64,000 bases of DNA from Coenobita brevimanus (Eukaryota > Arthropoda > Malacostraca > Decapoda > Coenobitidae): assembly GCA_032717465.1 (NCBI GenBank), contig CM064658.1, forward strand, positions 10,221,350-10,285,349, given 5' to 3'. The notes beneath the pieces were generated by a model. The model was not told the origin of the DNA. It saw nothing but the letters and a program-made list of their open reading frames with translations, and ran no database searches. Shown here piece by piece: positions 12,626-26,047 of the stretch. The number at the start of each line of letters is the position of its first letter. The stretch's first letter is position 1. A program made the position numbers and the translations under genes.

Positions 12626-13115
12626 TATCTATTTATCTATATACCTAGGCTGCTTCCCCCAAGGAAAGGGAGGTAGCCGAGACAGGACGACACACTCCCC
12701 ATTTACTCATCCATTCAAACACATTCATTCGCATCTTAGCCCCAAAGGGGAGAACGGACAGATCCTCACCGCATCACACCGCACAAGAGTCAACTGCGCA
12801 ATGCAATCAGTGACATCCGCAGCAGGGCCCGACAGCAGAACTGGTTTACCCTTGCCACATCATAACAGACCCATCCCCTTACCCGCACCTGATAATGATA
12901 GTAATGATAATAATAAATCAGATGAAAATACCCAGAAATCAGTGCCAAGCTGGCCTGGTGAGTCACAGGACTGACCGTGGAGAATGCAGGTGTGGCGGCA
13001 ACAAGGGCAGCTGGCTGTGTTCCCTGAGGCACGTACACTTTCGTACCGGCACTTTCCAGGAGGCCAAGCTTAACTCCCACCTCTAGCGTTCCGTGCACCT
13101 GAAAAGCGTTGAGGA
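12626..13115. other. Unassigned non-coding stretch
   Basis: Starts with a short (ATCT)n run. The following ~450 bp is less AT-rich than its surroundings, but no gene or repeat partner was found. A 102-codon minus-strand frame (12790-13098) has no recognisable domain. Confidence 0.3.
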
Positions 13116-13117
13116 AG

Positions 13118-13121
13118 GATA

Positions 13122-13153
<32 letters not shown>

Positions 13154-13322
13154 TAATGATAATGATGATAAAGAATAAGACGAAGAAGAAGCAGAAGAAG
13201 AAAAAGATGAAAAGGAAGAAGTGGAGGAGAAATAATAATAATAAGAAGTGGAGAAGGAGGAGGAAGAAGAAGAAGAACAAGGAGGAGATGAAGGACGAGT
13301 AGGAGGAGGAAGAAATAAATAA
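13118..13322. repeat. (AAT)n and purine-rich (GAA)n tract
   Basis: Trinucleotide microsatellite that becomes an imperfect polypurine tract of GAA/GAG/AAG triplets on the plus strand. Confidence 0.95.
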
Positions 13323-13329
13323 ATAAATA

Positions 13330-13836
13330 AATTAGAACACCACAAAATTCATAAAATTGTCCAGGGACAAGTTTGATGAACTTCCCACAGCCACTGCCTA
13401 CTAGAAGCCGAGCTATAAGGGGACCTTGTGGTCAAGGTCAATTATCTTGTGCGTGTCAGCTTAGGTTATCATAGTCTAAGTTCACCAAGTTTGGTGGATC
13501 CAGCTTTAATCCTACATGGAAAAACAGGTGACATCTGGAATATCCGGGAAAGGCCCAATTTTCCCAGGCGATCTTAGAATAATCAATTAATAAGAACCAT
13601 ACTTCTATGTACGCCTCAAGGCTATATTGTAGTAAAATTTCTGCTTCCTAACTTAAGCGGTTCTTGAGACCCACTATTCTGTGTTCCGAATAATATCCGG
13701 GGATACGGTTGACGAATTACCACCGTATTTGGCCAAAAGAAACGGGCAGCTCGCTAAGTTGACCAGGCTTGAAGGCTCAAGGCTAAAGCCTTTGAAATAT
13801 CGCAAATAAAAAAAAAAAGTGAGAAAAATAATAATA
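13330..13836 (+). repeat. Unclassified interspersed repeat R-E, copy 1
   Basis: About 500 bp aligns in the same orientation with 26048-26565. Shared phrases: TAGAACACCACAAAATT, CTTCCTAACTTAAGC, ATAATATCCGG, GGTTGACG. Both copies follow an (AAT)n tract and end near an A-rich run. No coding content is visible; possibly the 3' part of a retroposon or a non-autonomous element. Confidence 0.6.
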
Positions 13837-13987
13837 CTGGCAATAATAATAAAACTTCCCACAAAGATGTGGGAAGTTTGAATAATAAATGCCAGCACAG
13901 CAGCCCCCTCTCACCTAACCTTTATCACTAAAACACTAGAAGCCAAGTGCTCGTTCTCTCTTATGAATTACTCTTTAGTAAGCATCA

Positions 13988-13989
<2 letters not shown>

Positions 13990-14073
<84 letters not shown>
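13990..14073. repeat. (TA)n microsatellite
   Basis: About 40 TA units with one TG interruption near 14062. Confidence 0.98.
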
Positions 14074-14074
<1 letters not shown>

Positions 14075-14079
14075 TCGTT

Positions 14080-14235
14080 CAGTGTTGCTAATCGTAGGGA
14101 CATGTCCCTAAACCTAGGGACTTTTTGACTGATTTTCAATGGTGTAAAGACGTAGGGACGCCCAGGAAAGAAAAAAAATATGGATATGGGACATTCAGTA
14201 ATACTTAAGTATTTCTGTAAGAAGAGTAGCGAAAA
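14080..14235 (+). mobile_element. hAT-like left terminus
   Basis: Begins CAGTGTTGCTAATC, matching the general hAT terminal pattern CAGNGTTGCCAA. The candidate partner end is at 23906 (reverse complement CAGTGTTGCCAACCC). Repeated 'agggac' phrases occur in both ends. Flanking 8-mers (TATTCGTT and CATTAGTC) agree at only 5 of 8 positions, so pairing is tentative. Confidence 0.4.
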
Positions 14236-15139
14236 GAACGCACCTCGTCTTCGAATCAACAGTGAATTTCTACAAAAGCAGGCGACACTCTACAAGATTA
14301 ACTTCAGTTCTGCAGTGAATTCCTACAATATCCAGCCTACAATGCAAATAGCCTACAAGTCTACAAAACAACTCTATAATCTTCACGTAACTTCAAGCAG
14401 CAGCAAGAATAAAAAACAAAACAAGTAAAGAAAAGGAAATATTAAAGCAACAAGCTAACTAACCCTTACCACTCTCTTCCACCCAACCTCCCTCGCTGAC
14501 GCAGAGGTCAAGACACGCAGCAAAACACCAGAGCCACATTTATAACGCGACTTACTCACCTTTCTTCACCCAGCTTAAGCATCGCTACTCAGTATTCACC
14601 ACAGCTACCAGTGTGGGAAGCCGACGTCACCATGTGCTGAGATGACATCACAAAGCGAGTCTGCCACGCCAAGCAACGTGTGACTGACACCAGGCGCTTC
14701 TCACCCACTACTCATTACTCATTATTCACATAGCTCCTACTCATACTCATTTATTTTCACAGTTAAGTTGGAAATTCGACGTTCTATGCTGAGGTTTGCC
14801 TGGGACAGCTGTTAACCACCACAAGCACCAGGCCATGGAATTTCCTGAGTAATATCGTCCATCAACACACCACTAGAATTATCAAGAGATCTTCAATCAA
14901 CCCTGTATTTTTCTTCCGAGATCGACTTTTGTATCGACACACCTCAACGATCTGTATCAAGTGGGTAAAATTATACTTACTCATTTCTTCTCAGTGCTAA
15001 AATTAGCTATAGTCAACTTTTTTTACTTATTTCCATATATACACTTATACACTATCTATCATTTATTTCAACTTATTTACTCATCTATTTTGTTAGGACA
15101 TAAATAAACAAAAGGCGTATTTCCTAACACCATATCTTA

Positions 15140-16430
15140 ATGACAGGAATATTTTCGCCACCACCCACGTTAATACCAGATGACACACAATTAGTCACAA
15201 CAACAGACTCACAATTAAGAGAGCACCAAGGCAACCCACCCCTTGTACAAACCTCACCACAAACTAAAGACCAGGAAACAAATACGGCAGTTTCAGATGA
15301 TGAGTGGGAAACCTACTCTGATGTAGCAAGTGAGGACTTAATTTCTGCCTTGCATACCTATCAGGATATACTTGATATAGTGCAACGTACAGGCGAATCA
15401 TATTCCACCATTCCCTCACACAACGATAAACACGTCCAAGTTGAATTAACAGAGCAAACAGTGAAAATGAATCAAGAAACAAATACCGCTGATCTAACAA
15501 CCACACCTCAAGTGTTTGTGTATCACGAGGATAAAACTGCCCCAAAATTCTCTGGCACAGACAAAGATCGCATTGATGTCATTTCATTAGTCAGTCAGTG
15601 CGAACAAATGTTCATCAAGCGCCACATACTAGATGAACAAAAGAAAATTGCTATTTTTTCATCTTGCATAAGCCAGGAAAGATGTCCAGCAAGCAATTTA
15701 CTGCGCTCAGATAAGCTCCATAAGGCTAGGACATATGATGAATTTAAAACTGAATTTTTGAAGAAATTTTCTGGGGGTATGAACTTCTTGCCAGGTATAA
15801 TTCAAGAATTACATAAAATTGTTGATCTTGTAAGGGAGCACACTATAAACCATGTGCTCAGTGAAATAACTGCTGATGTCTCCACAATCAAAAGAACATT
15901 GTTAGTTACTTTGGAAAACTCAAATTGGATAACAGATGATGGAATGATGTCCCCAGACCTCGTTGTGGACATCATTGGTTATGTAGCTGCCTTGTGTAAA
16001 TTACCTGATAGGACCCTTAAGATCGCCAAGACGATCGCGTACACCCCAGGAATGTGCTTGCTGGACTTAATAAACGAGGTAGAGATGCAGTGCAGTAAAG
16101 CAGGTATGGTCGACACACATGCACATTCTAGTAGAATGAGGGTAGCAGGTCTCGCGCCATAAACAACACTACTTATGGGAAATCACATCGTAGGTCACAG
16201 TCAAGGGATAGGTCCATTCTATGTCATTATTGTGCAAAACCAGGACACACAAGGTATGAATGCTTTATCAAAGCAAAAGAGGGCAAACAAAAGACACAAG
16301 GATTCGGTCCTTACTGTAGGCATCATAGATACCAAGGGCACTGGACCAGTGACTGCAAAACAGTAGAAAAAATTGTGTCTATGTTCAAATCGGGGGAAGA
16401 CCAAGTCATGACAAAAAACGAACAAACGTA
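15140..16430 (+). pseudogene. gag: gag, copy A (internal deletion)
   Basis: Codes for the structural polyprotein of a gypsy-type element. The first 340 codons (15140-16162) run from an ATG through a Thr/Gln/Asp-rich N-terminus into a helical capsid-like region (from about residue 130). A deletion of roughly 150 bp relative to copy B near 16145 removes the basic linker and shifts the frame, producing an early stop. The remainder, with a CX2CX4HX4C zinc knuckle (CHYCAKPGHTRYEC-like, about 16220-16265) and a second variant knuckle of the type CX2HX4HX4C, continues in another frame to about 16430. Copy B keeps the linker but has its own frameshift. Start chosen as the first ATG of the long frame. 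Confidence 0.85.
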
Positions 16431-16463
16431 AAGAAAAACAAGGCTAAACTTCACATAGGAGGC

Positions 16464-19400
16464 ATGTTGGGAAATGAGTGTATCTTGATACCTGCTGTAT
16501 GTGAGGATCAAAACGTTTCCTTATTTTTAGATACAGGCTCTCCAGTGAACTTAATAACACATGAAGAACTAAATAGAATTCTTAAAAATAAAAAGAAAGT
16601 AACTTTTCTGGATGAAGCTGATTTAGATATATACACGGTAGATGGACAACAAATTACAGTGAAAGGTATGATAAGATTAAATATCAGTTTCACAGAGACT
16701 ACAAGACCATTCTCTGCATTTTTCTATATCGTTGAAAACTTAGCAATTAAAGCTCATATGTTACTGGGCTTAAGATCCATGAGAGCTGAGAACATAACTA
16801 TACTCCCACAAATGAATGGAATAGACTTTGACAATGAATTCATAGAGGAAATACCTTCAGAGCCCTCACCGATTGGTCAAAGAAAGCCAAAAAGAATTGG
16901 TAATATTAAAGGCTTAAACAAACATACACAAACAGATGAGTGTATAGATCCACTCCCACCACCAACCCTATCCTCCAGAATTAGTGACCCAGATAACAGT
17001 ACTGATTTATCAATTTTTCCAGCCCATCTCACTAATGATTTAGTTGTACCACCTAATTCCTACATGAAAGTTACCATAAAGAGCAAATTACGGAATAGTA
17101 CTGTTCTTGTCATAGAAGAATTATGTAAAGTAAAGGGATTGTCAGTAGAAAACGCATTATGTCATACGAACGACGAAGGGCAAACTCAGATATTCATAAT
17201 TAATCACATGAATGGGGAAGTTCAGTTGAAAAAGGGGACTTGCATAGTTAATATTGAAAAATGTCCTGCCCCTGTGAAGGAAATAGTTATAGCTGGAGTG
17301 ACAAGTGAGATAAAATCTACGGATAGAGAAAGAATAAAAGAGAATTTAATTCACTCAGGTGAATTTGATGAAGAAAATGATTTGTTAACCCTGCTGGAAA
17401 CACACAGGGACACCGTAACATTGCCCGGAGAACAATTAGGGTGTACTAACTTGATTAATCACATGATTAATGTGCAAGAAACACCACCAATTTTCGTACC
17501 AGCTTACCGCATACCACACTCCCAACGTACACTTGCAAATCAGTATGTCGATGAAATGCTAAAACTTGGAATTATTGAGCCTTCAGTCTCCCCGTGGAAT
17601 GCCCCATTATTCTTCGTGCCCAAACGAAATGGAGAAATGCGTGCGGTAGTAGATTACCGTAAACTAAATAATCACACAATCCCAGACAGATTTCCCATGC
17701 CATTGCTAAGCGACGTTCTACAGAATATTGGTCCTGAGAATAATATATTCTCGACCAAAGATCTCCTAAACGGCTATTATCAGATTCCGGTATCGAAGGA
17801 GTCACGTAAATACACTGCCTTTTCAACAAACAGAGGCCATTATCAATATAAAAGAATGCCAATGGGACTGAGGACAGCCCCAGGCACATTCCAGCGTCTT
17901 ATGAACTACGTATTGTCCGGAATTTTAGGACAAGGAATATTTGTTTATCTTGACGATATTATAATCGCAACGAAGAATATTAAGGATCATCTCAGGAAAT
18001 TAGACTTACTCTTACAAATGCTTAGTGATGCTGGTTTAAAAATTAAACTTTCCAAATGCAAATTTTGCTTTAAGGAAATAAATTTCTTAGGCCACAAATT
18101 AAGTTCTGATGGTATTCACACCACTGATGACAAAATACAGGCAGTGAGAGATTTTCCTGAACCCACTACGACTGACGAAGTTAGACAATTTTTAGGTCTG
18201 GCTGGGTACTATAGGTCATTCGTACCACAGTTCTCTCATATAGCCTTTCCTCTATTCCAACTACTCAAGAAAGATGCTGTATTCCAATGGGAAGAAGAAC
18301 AAGAAAGGGCATTTAACAATCTACAAATTAAACTAACAAATGCACCTTGTTTAGCATCTCCAGATTACACAATATCATTTCTTATTTGTACAGACGCATC
18401 AGTTAAAGGATTAGGGGCTGTACTGATGCAGGAAGATAAAAGAGGAAAAAATCAACCAATTGCATTTGCCAGCAGACAAACAAGAGGTGCAGAGAAAAAT
18501 TATTGCACTACAGACTTAGAGGCACTTGCAATGGTTTTTGCATTACAAAAGTTTCGAGTTTTGGTATATGGTTACTAAATCCACTTATTCACCGACCATA
18601 AACCACTGGTGGGTATGTTTAAAGAAAAACTCCTTTCTGGGAGGAGAGCAAGATGGAAATGTACAGTTGAAAACTACAATGTACAAATTCATTATATACA
18701 AGGTAAAATGAACATAGTAGCTGACGCATTATCTAGGAACCCGAACACAATTCAGGTCGCGGCATTGGATCTCAAAGGAAATATCCCAAACCACGAGGAT
18801 ATCGCAAAGGCACAAAGACTTGACCCAATATGGTCTAAAGTTATATACAAGTTAGAAAGTGGAGATGACATACAATTACCCAAACTGCATGTCCCGCTCG
18901 AACAATTCACAGTGGTCAATAATACATTATACAAAATTAATTCTAAACAACCAAAACGCCAAAGAAATACTAACCAGTTGGTAGTACCTAATGACATGAT
19001 ACCCCAAGTATTACGAATGATACACGACAGCCCACATGCAGGACATCCTGGAAAGGATAAGACATTCAACCAAGCCCAGCTGTTATATTACTGGCCTTCA
19101 TTACGAAAAGATATAAACAATCATATAGACAGATGCGAATCATGTGCGAAACACAAAGGATACCCAATCACACCTGCACCGATGGGTAATTACCCTGTAC
19201 CACATCAACCATGGGACGTTGTCGCTGTTGATTTACTCAAGATGCCATTATCATACAATAATAACCTATACTTATTCGTAGCAACGGATCATTTTTCCCG
19301 TTATGTCATTTTAGCTCCAATTAAAGATAAGACAGCAGAGACAGTAGCAAAGGCAATAACAGATAATGTAATATGTCGCTTTACTACCGCAAAGGTGCTA

Positions 19401-20232
19401 ATAAGTGATAATGGAGGAGAATTTAATTCTGAGATCTTACAAGAAATGTGTAAACAATACAACATCAAAAAGGTTAACGTTTTAGCCTATCACCCAGCAT
19501 CGAATGGGTTGGTAGAGAGACAAAATAAAAAAGTATTAGATGTGCTACGACACATTCTCATTGAAAATTATGCAAGCTGGGATGATTGGATTCCCAGAGT
19601 AGAAGCCTCAATTAATGGATCTATAAATAAATCCATAGGTGACACACCACATTTCATTATATATGGAACAGATAAAAAGTTACCATATGAGCTCCTAGAA
19701 GGTGACAGCATGCCCATATACAATTACGATGATTACTCTAAACTCCGTTTACGTGAATTCCAGGACATACACAAAAGAGTAAAAAAAACAATTAACGATG
19801 TCCAAGGAAGAAATGACGGAGGCATTTAACAAGAAGGCAAAAGATTCACCTATCAGCTTAGGAGACCTTGTTTACGGTATCATTCATACGAGAGACAATA
19901 AATTATCCCCAAAAATTGAGGACCCATACAGAGTAATTAACATAAAAGCAAACAAAGTTTTAATTAAGTCACTGTCAAGTGGCGAGGAGAAACAAGTTCA
20001 TATTGACCATTTAAAACGAGTTTCAAGGGAATTATCACATAATTATTCAGCCTCGGATACAACCGAACAGGCGAACGTACCTCAAGAAACCAAGCAAGAA
20101 AACAACAATGATTACAAAAAGAAATTAAGGTCATATACCAAACAATCGAACATAGGTGCAACTGTTCCAATCAAATCTACAGTACATCATTTACGAGAAT
20201 TAAATATCGATTTAAACTCCTTCTTTAAATGA
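16464..20232 (+). pseudogene. pol: pol, copy A: protease, RT, RNase H, integrase (broken)
   Basis: The order of domains is clear. Aspartic protease with LFLDTGSPVNLI (about residue 24-35); RT with FVPKRNGEMRAVVDYRKLN (about 385-403) and YLDDIIIA (about 496-503); RNase H with LICTDASVKGLGAVL; integrase with an HX-HX-CX2C zinc region near 19020-19150, catalytic D in AVDLLKM, SDNGGEF, and E in NGLVERQNKK. An in-frame stop at 18576-18578 cuts RNase H. A frameshift at an A-run near 19785 moves the integrase C-terminal tail to the frame of 19798-20232. The 5' edge of the frame overlaps or abuts gag, so expression as gag-pol by frameshift or reinitiation would be expected in a live element. Confidence 0.9.
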
Positions 20233-20327
20233 AATAACAATCAGCCGTAACTCACATCATCACTATCATCGACCACAGCATGACCATATTAGGAAATTAA
20301 TAGATTTTTTTTTTTCGGTAGGTTACG

Positions 20328-22060
20328 ATGAAGGGACTTATGCTATGGATTCTCCTCTACATAGCAAGAGGATATGCGCACTTAGACCCCAAACATATAG
20401 TACGACAAGGATGCCTCATAGCTCCAAAGGCCACGACTACAATCGTTAAGGACGTCATGAGTACTGAAATAAATCTAGATTACTTGTATGAATTACCTAC
20501 TTATCTAGACAGCCTTGCGACGCCGATGCGAACTCTGGACTTCATGATAGGAAATTATGTTTCACAAGCACATAACACAAAGGAAGTGAATGAAATGGTA
20601 AAGTTAGCGAAATGGAAACTAGAACAGGCAAAGTCAACTATGCTCATCATGATCCAAGATCTCCCATCTTATGGAATGGAGGTACTGAGCGACAGGAACA
20701 ACATCACACGTAGTCGCCAAAGGCGCGGTTTGTTCGACCTGGGTGGCGCAGTTCTTGGGAACATCTTTGGATTGGCTACAGAGGATGACCTTAAAGAAAT
20801 AAAGAACAAATTTAATAAGATAGCTCAGATCCTAACATATCAAAGATAAATTCATCACAGGACAGAGCTCAGCAATGAAGACAATTGTGAAAAATCTGAA
20901 AAAGGCAGAAAACATAGCTCTCGAGAGTGTAGATAAAATAAATGAAATGGAAGGAAACATTACACTTTTCCAACACTTCTCCATCATCACAGAACATATT
21001 GACACGATTCTACTACAATTAGAAAACACTAGAGATCGTTTCAGGGCACTTATGCAAGGAATTTCGAATGCTGGTGATGGCAAGATCACAGTTGACTTAC
21101 TCCCAGTTCATGAGCTACGTCAGATAATTAGTCAAGGCATACATAAACATAAATTGAAGCCGTTGTTCCGCAGTAGGGAATTCATGCAATATTATCCATA
21201 TTTAGAAGCCACACTAACACCAACATCAGTAGTAGTTCATGTACCATTCATAACTGAAGACCTGTTCACAGTATACCAAATACATCCCTTCCCCAATAAA
21301 AATAACAACACTTTGGTCATCATCAACATCAACACAGACACCGAACTCATCATGGTCTCCAAGAGACGGGACACTGTCACTTTCGCAAGTGAATCAACGA
21401 TTGAACGAAAGTGCCGCACATCCTTACATGCTGTTCATCTTTGTCCTGCGTACATTTTCACGTTTCAGCCTACTGATACAGGTCCTTGTGAAATGGCTAT
21501 CATCAGAAATGACAATATTCATAATCACTGCAACTTCACTTTTGCTCCAGATAAACTTGTACACCATCAACGCATTGGACACTCACAGTTTTTTTTATTT
21601 CACTCATAACACATCAGTTTACATAGTCTGTCCAGATATACCACCATCTCATACGTCAGCATCAGGATTATACATAGCACCAGACTACTGTGCGGTATTT
21701 ACACTAGCCATGTCTACTTTATCCACCATCAATCACTACGCCATTCTCAATCATACACACAAACATTTCCACCCACTGCCTGATATGGACTTAAACATGA
21801 GCACAAGTATTAAGTTGACTTCACCTAAGTTTGAAACTATGCAGCTGATCAATGAAACAATGAAGCCCTGGGAAGATTTGAGTTTGAGTATGTTCAACCC
21901 ATATTATGTGTATAGCCAAGCACCTACTGTCTTTATAATCTTCTGCATTGTATTTGCTGTACTGCTGTTCACAATGCATAGAATGCATGCAAGAATTGCT
22001 AATTTGGAGTCAGTATTTAGTGGGGGGAGAGTTAACATCCAAGTTAACCCCCCTGAATGA
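20328..22060 (+). pseudogene. env: env, copy A (two frameshifts)
   Basis: Three consecutive pieces (20328-20849, then to 21609, then to 22060) match the intact env of copy B along its length. The first piece starts with a hydrophobic signal-like segment and contains a basic cleavage-like site RQRR followed by GLFDLGG, the pattern at the fusion peptide of F-type envelope proteins. The last piece holds a membrane-spanning stretch (IIFCIVFAVLLF) near the C-terminus. Single-base length changes near 20845 and in the T-run near 21595 break the frame, so no full protein can be made from this copy. Confidence 0.88.
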
Positions 22061-22084
22061 AGTGTACATATTCTGTATATAGTA

Positions 22085-22270
<186 letters not shown>

Positions 22271-22623
22271 AAAATACAAAGAAGAATGACCCATGTATGG
22301 CATACCAGTACCATTATCTTTAAATGAAATATCAATAACTCTTACCATAAGCTTAATTTTAAACTATTTTTTTTTTCTTGCATGTATGCATTTCACTACA
22401 ATAACCCAAGTACATACTGTATTACAATTAAATAGTTTACTTTTAATGCATTTATTCAAATATGTATACAACTTGTTTAAAATGTAATATTACTGGATAA
22501 TTACTATTTACTATGAATATCATATGTATACAATATTATAATCACTATTATGTACTAATAGATTAGCATATGTCAATGATAATTGCTGTCGGAGGACCTT
22601 CAGCTGCGTGGGCCGAGCAATGT

Positions 22624-22990
22624 TATGAGTCCATATTATATTTACAAATCATAATAGATAGATAGATAAATAGACAGATAGACAGCTCTATGCGAGCCTG
22701 GGAATGGGAAATGATCTTACAAGTTACACTGAGGAAAAGCTGACAACAGATTAGAAGGTAGCAAGTCAGGAGATGATGCAGTTAGTTTGTCAGCGAAACT
22801 CCAGGAGAACAAAGCCTAGTGACCACACACACACATACACACATACTCACACACAGGCTTCTAGAACTTTCCAACCACAGTGAACACACGTGACACGATC
22901 CCTGTTTCACCAGAATTTAGGAAAGAGAGCTCAGAAGAAGAGAGGCCATAGAATCGGCAGGTAGTGGGGAGAAAGGCTTAGCAACTTAGA

Positions 22991-23021
<31 letters not shown>

Positions 23022-23239
23022 CAGGGACTCTACTTATACTCACTCGTGTGTGAGAGACTTGTTAATATTTCCAAGACAAATAAAAATAGTCCCATACTCT
23101 TCTTTACCTCTCCTGTCATTGCATTACAAATGGGAACCAAGATTATCTACTTACAAAAAACCCAAGTATAACAACCGCTCGTCCACAAGTCTAATATATA
23201 TAACTTCTCTACAAGTAACTACAAAGTCTTTTTATGACA
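22624..23239 (+). repeat. 3' LTR of copy A
   Basis: 616 bp similar to the copy B LTRs (in reverse complement). It begins TATGAGTCCATATTATA and ends TTTTTATGACA. It is more diverged than the B LTRs are from each other, with a GA-rich microsatellite (22993-23016) and CA-rich segment (22826-22856) inside. Confidence 0.85.
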
Positions 23240-23906
23240 TAGCAAATAAAGAAAGGAGATTGAAGAGGGGAACTTGGCACCTGATAAGCAACAATGAGTA
23301 AAGCTTTGCTGTTTTCTTTCCATTCTTGCCTTAAGTATGTTGTACTGCTGTACGTGTTATGAATGAAATCTGATTATGAAATGCTGGAAGTGTTATAATC
23401 TGTTTCATCGGAGCTGAGGATAAATATCCACATCCAATATTGTGGCAGGAAATATGACACTGTGCTATTCCTCTTTCATAATTATAGTGTATACCTTGTA
23501 TTTTCACCGTCTCATGATCATCATGAATAATTACAGGAACTCCCTACCAATGAAACATATCAAGTTAACTACACTGAAAACAAGCTTTGTAAACTTTATT
23601 TTGTTTCCTGTCTTAATTTAAAAGAGGAATTTAGAAAATTGGATGCATACTGAAACAACTTATTTTTCTCTAATAAACATTAGATAAATGTCATTACGTT
23701 AATTATGTGGATCTCCTTTCCCCATGAAGCCTGTTGATCACTTCATAAGAAATATATTATGAACATTTCTCGTTGAGGAAAAAGTTTAATTCACGTGGGG
23801 ACAGGCATCTGGACTTTGACTTTGTACGTAGGGACACGTTGGGACTTTTCATGATTTCTTTTCGGGATATTTGGACCAAACATGAGTTTTCGGGTTGGCA
23901 ACACTG
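23240..23906. other. Flank after copy A, ending in a hAT-like right terminus
   Basis: AT-rich DNA with no coding content. The last ~90 bases end GGGTTGGCAACACTG, a typical hAT terminus, and carry 'tagggacacgttgggac' phrases reminiscent of 14090-14160. Confidence 0.4.
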
Positions 23907-24389
23907 CATTAGTCCCTGAGTTCAAGATTACACACAAATCCTTTGTCTAAGTATTATCTAAAGCCTCTGAACTTATGTGCAGCCTTCTAAGCCACTTGAT
24001 ATACAGAAATTGTAAAATTGGTTTGTTTCAATTCCTTATAGTGGTTTCAGTCTTAAACACGTATTCTCATCGGTTAAGGACGCTCCCTAACACCACTTCC
24101 TTACCGATTAATTTGGATACGGCTGGCTAATATCGTTTTGTATTGTACGGTATTTATGCAGATTACGGGTATGGTGATACTGGAAGGACTTAAGTATCAC
24201 AGAATGGATGGCAAAGTGAAATAAACTAAATGAATCGCTTAGAAAGAAATGTTTGGGAGCTTCCTTAACCGACCAGAATACGGGCCCTGGTCTTTTAGGG
24301 AGAAATGTTACTGGATTTGTGTTTCGATTCCCTCATGCTGGGAATAACTCTTGTGCTCTGTTCCAGCTGACACAAGATGGTTTATATTT
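23907..24389. other. No recognisable feature
   Basis: No gene or repeat match seen. Confidence 0.3.
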
Positions 24390-24397
24390 GCTTAGAG

Positions 24398-25539
24398 CAG
24401 AGGTTCTTAACCTTGAGGGAGCGTCCCCCTAGGGGGGCGTGAGTATATTCCAGGGGGGGCGCGAGCCCGGGGGGAAAAGTAGGAATTTCTCTAATTATAT
24501 TTGTAATTCTCTTAACAAGAGCTTGACTAATATCGGGATGATTATGAAAGAAATACAAAACATGCTTGGACGGCTTTATGAACTACGAGGAGGAGTAGCA
24601 ATATTTCTAGATTCACAGCAGAAGGCAGATCTCCATGACAAATTCCAGTCTGAAGGCTTTCTGTTATCTCTAGCTTACTTGGTGGACATCATCGAAGCAC
24701 TGAATGCAATCAACCTTAAACTACAAGGGAAAAACATCAACATCATCATGCACCACGACACCATTCGAGCCTTCATGGCCAAACTAGATCTCTGAAAATA
24801 TCGAATTCAGGATGGAAATACAGCCAGTTTTAGTAACTTGGATTTTGCTCTCATTCACAGTTACCTTGATTCTGAGTAAAAGAAAAAAAAAATCACTCAT
24901 TTGACTAACTTGAAAGCAGAATTCATCAGATAATTTTCCGATATAGATGAGAAGCGTGAAGCCTGGAAATTCATCAGGAACCCATTTCAATGTGAAGTAG
25001 CTGATGTTTCGGATGAAGTGCAAGAGAAGTTTCTTGAGTTAAAGTTCAACTCCTCAGCTGAGGAAGACTTCAAAGAACTGGATGTTGTGACGTTCTGGGT
25101 CAAGTACCGTTCTGTTTACCTTCTGATCTCATATCAATCTCTTCGGATTCTGACAATGTTTGGATCCACGTATCTTTGTGAAGCTGCATTTTCCATGCTG
25201 GTTGCCGTCAAGACCAAGTACAGACACCGGCTGAACGTTGAAGGGGCCTTACGTTGTGCAGCCTCTGGCAATCGACCACGCATTCAAGATCTGGTAGCTA
25301 AGAAGCAGTGCCAAGTATCTCATTAAATTAGTAAGAAAGTAACCTCATTAAATATGCTGGGTATATTGTCTGCACAGAATTCATGCTCGATAAGAAAAGA
25401 CTAAAAACACACATTTTTTCAAGTTATTCCTTAAAATCTGGGGGGAATTTTATCAGTTTGGTTGAAGATGCGAGGGTGGCGTGGAGGGAAGGACCAACTG
25501 CTAGAGGGGGCGTGGTAGTAAAAAAGTTAAGAACCACTG
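24398..25539 (+). mobile_element. hAT transposon (Charlie-like), internally deleted, with 8-bp TSD
   Basis: Ends are CAGAGGTTCTTAACC at left and its inverted counterpart GTTAAGAACCACTG at right. Both flanks carry the identical 8-mer GCTTAGAG (24390-24397 and 25540-25547), the TSD length characteristic of hAT elements. The element is only 1142 bp long and contains the C-terminal half of a transposase, so it is a deletion derivative. Confidence 0.9.
24531..25326 (+). pseudogene. hAT transposase, C-terminal half (ZBED/Charlie type)
   Basis: The first open part contains LYELRGGVAIFLDSQQ, LAYLVDIIEALNAINLKLQG and DTIRAFMAKLDL, typical of the helical insertion domain of hAT transposases related to ZBED5/SCAND3-like proteins. 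After a damaged middle (24796-25017), the second open part (25018-25326) holds the hAT dimerisation region, with TYLCEAAFSMLVAVKTKYR, RLNVEGALRCA and a final PRIQDLVAKKQ. The BED zinc finger and the N-terminal catalytic region are missing. There are stops between the parts. It cannot encode an active enzyme. Confidence 0.85.
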
Positions 25540-25571
25540 GCTTAGAGAGAGTCATAAGAGCCTGTGTGTGC

Positions 25572-25742
25572 TGAAGAGGGAGGCCTTCACGTGGTGGCAG
25601 TGATATAACCAGGGGCTCAATTACCTGGTTATACAACGTGTCTCACTTCCCTATCCCCCATAATGAGGATGGTGGACTGCAGAACGAGAACTAAAGCCTC
25701 CAGTCCACTGGATTTACATTCTGCTGAGCCTGGGGTTGCTGC
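25572..25742 (+). repeat. SINE-like repeat R-D, copy 3
   Basis: Matches 4783-4975 and 12311-12492 and ends CTGAGCCTGGGGTTGCTGC, running straight into (TGC)/(TAC)n. Confidence 0.65.
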
Positions 25743-25830
25743 TACTGCTACTACTACTATACTACTACTACTACTACTACTTAATAATAATAACAATAAT
25801 GAGAATAATAATAATAACAATAATAATGAC

Positions 25831-25878
<48 letters not shown>
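25738..25878. repeat. (TAC)n then (AAT)n microsatellite
   Basis: Continues from the R-D tail. Confidence 0.95.
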
Positions 25879-25976
25879 TTCACTGTCATCTTAAATGACA
25901 GGACCAACTTTCCTAGCCCCGGGCTCCTGCGCTTCTCATGGGGCAACGTAGGATTAGGTGATGGATGGATGGATGG
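25879..25976 (+). repeat. SINE-like repeat R-C, 3' fragment
   Basis: The last ~95 bases of family R-C, in plus orientation, ending in a (ATGG)n tail at 25961-25976. Confidence 0.65.
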
Positions 25977-26047
25977 ATAATAATAATAATAACAATAATA
26001 ATAATAATAATAATAACTGATGATCATCATCATCATAATAAAAATAA
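25977..26047. repeat. (AAT)n microsatellite
   Basis: Trinucleotide run between the R-C fragment and R-E copy 2. Confidence 0.95.

Noticed and set aside
17572..17889. Minus-strand open frame of 105 codons inside pol copy A
   Set aside because: It is antisense to the well-conserved RT domain; a shadow frame.
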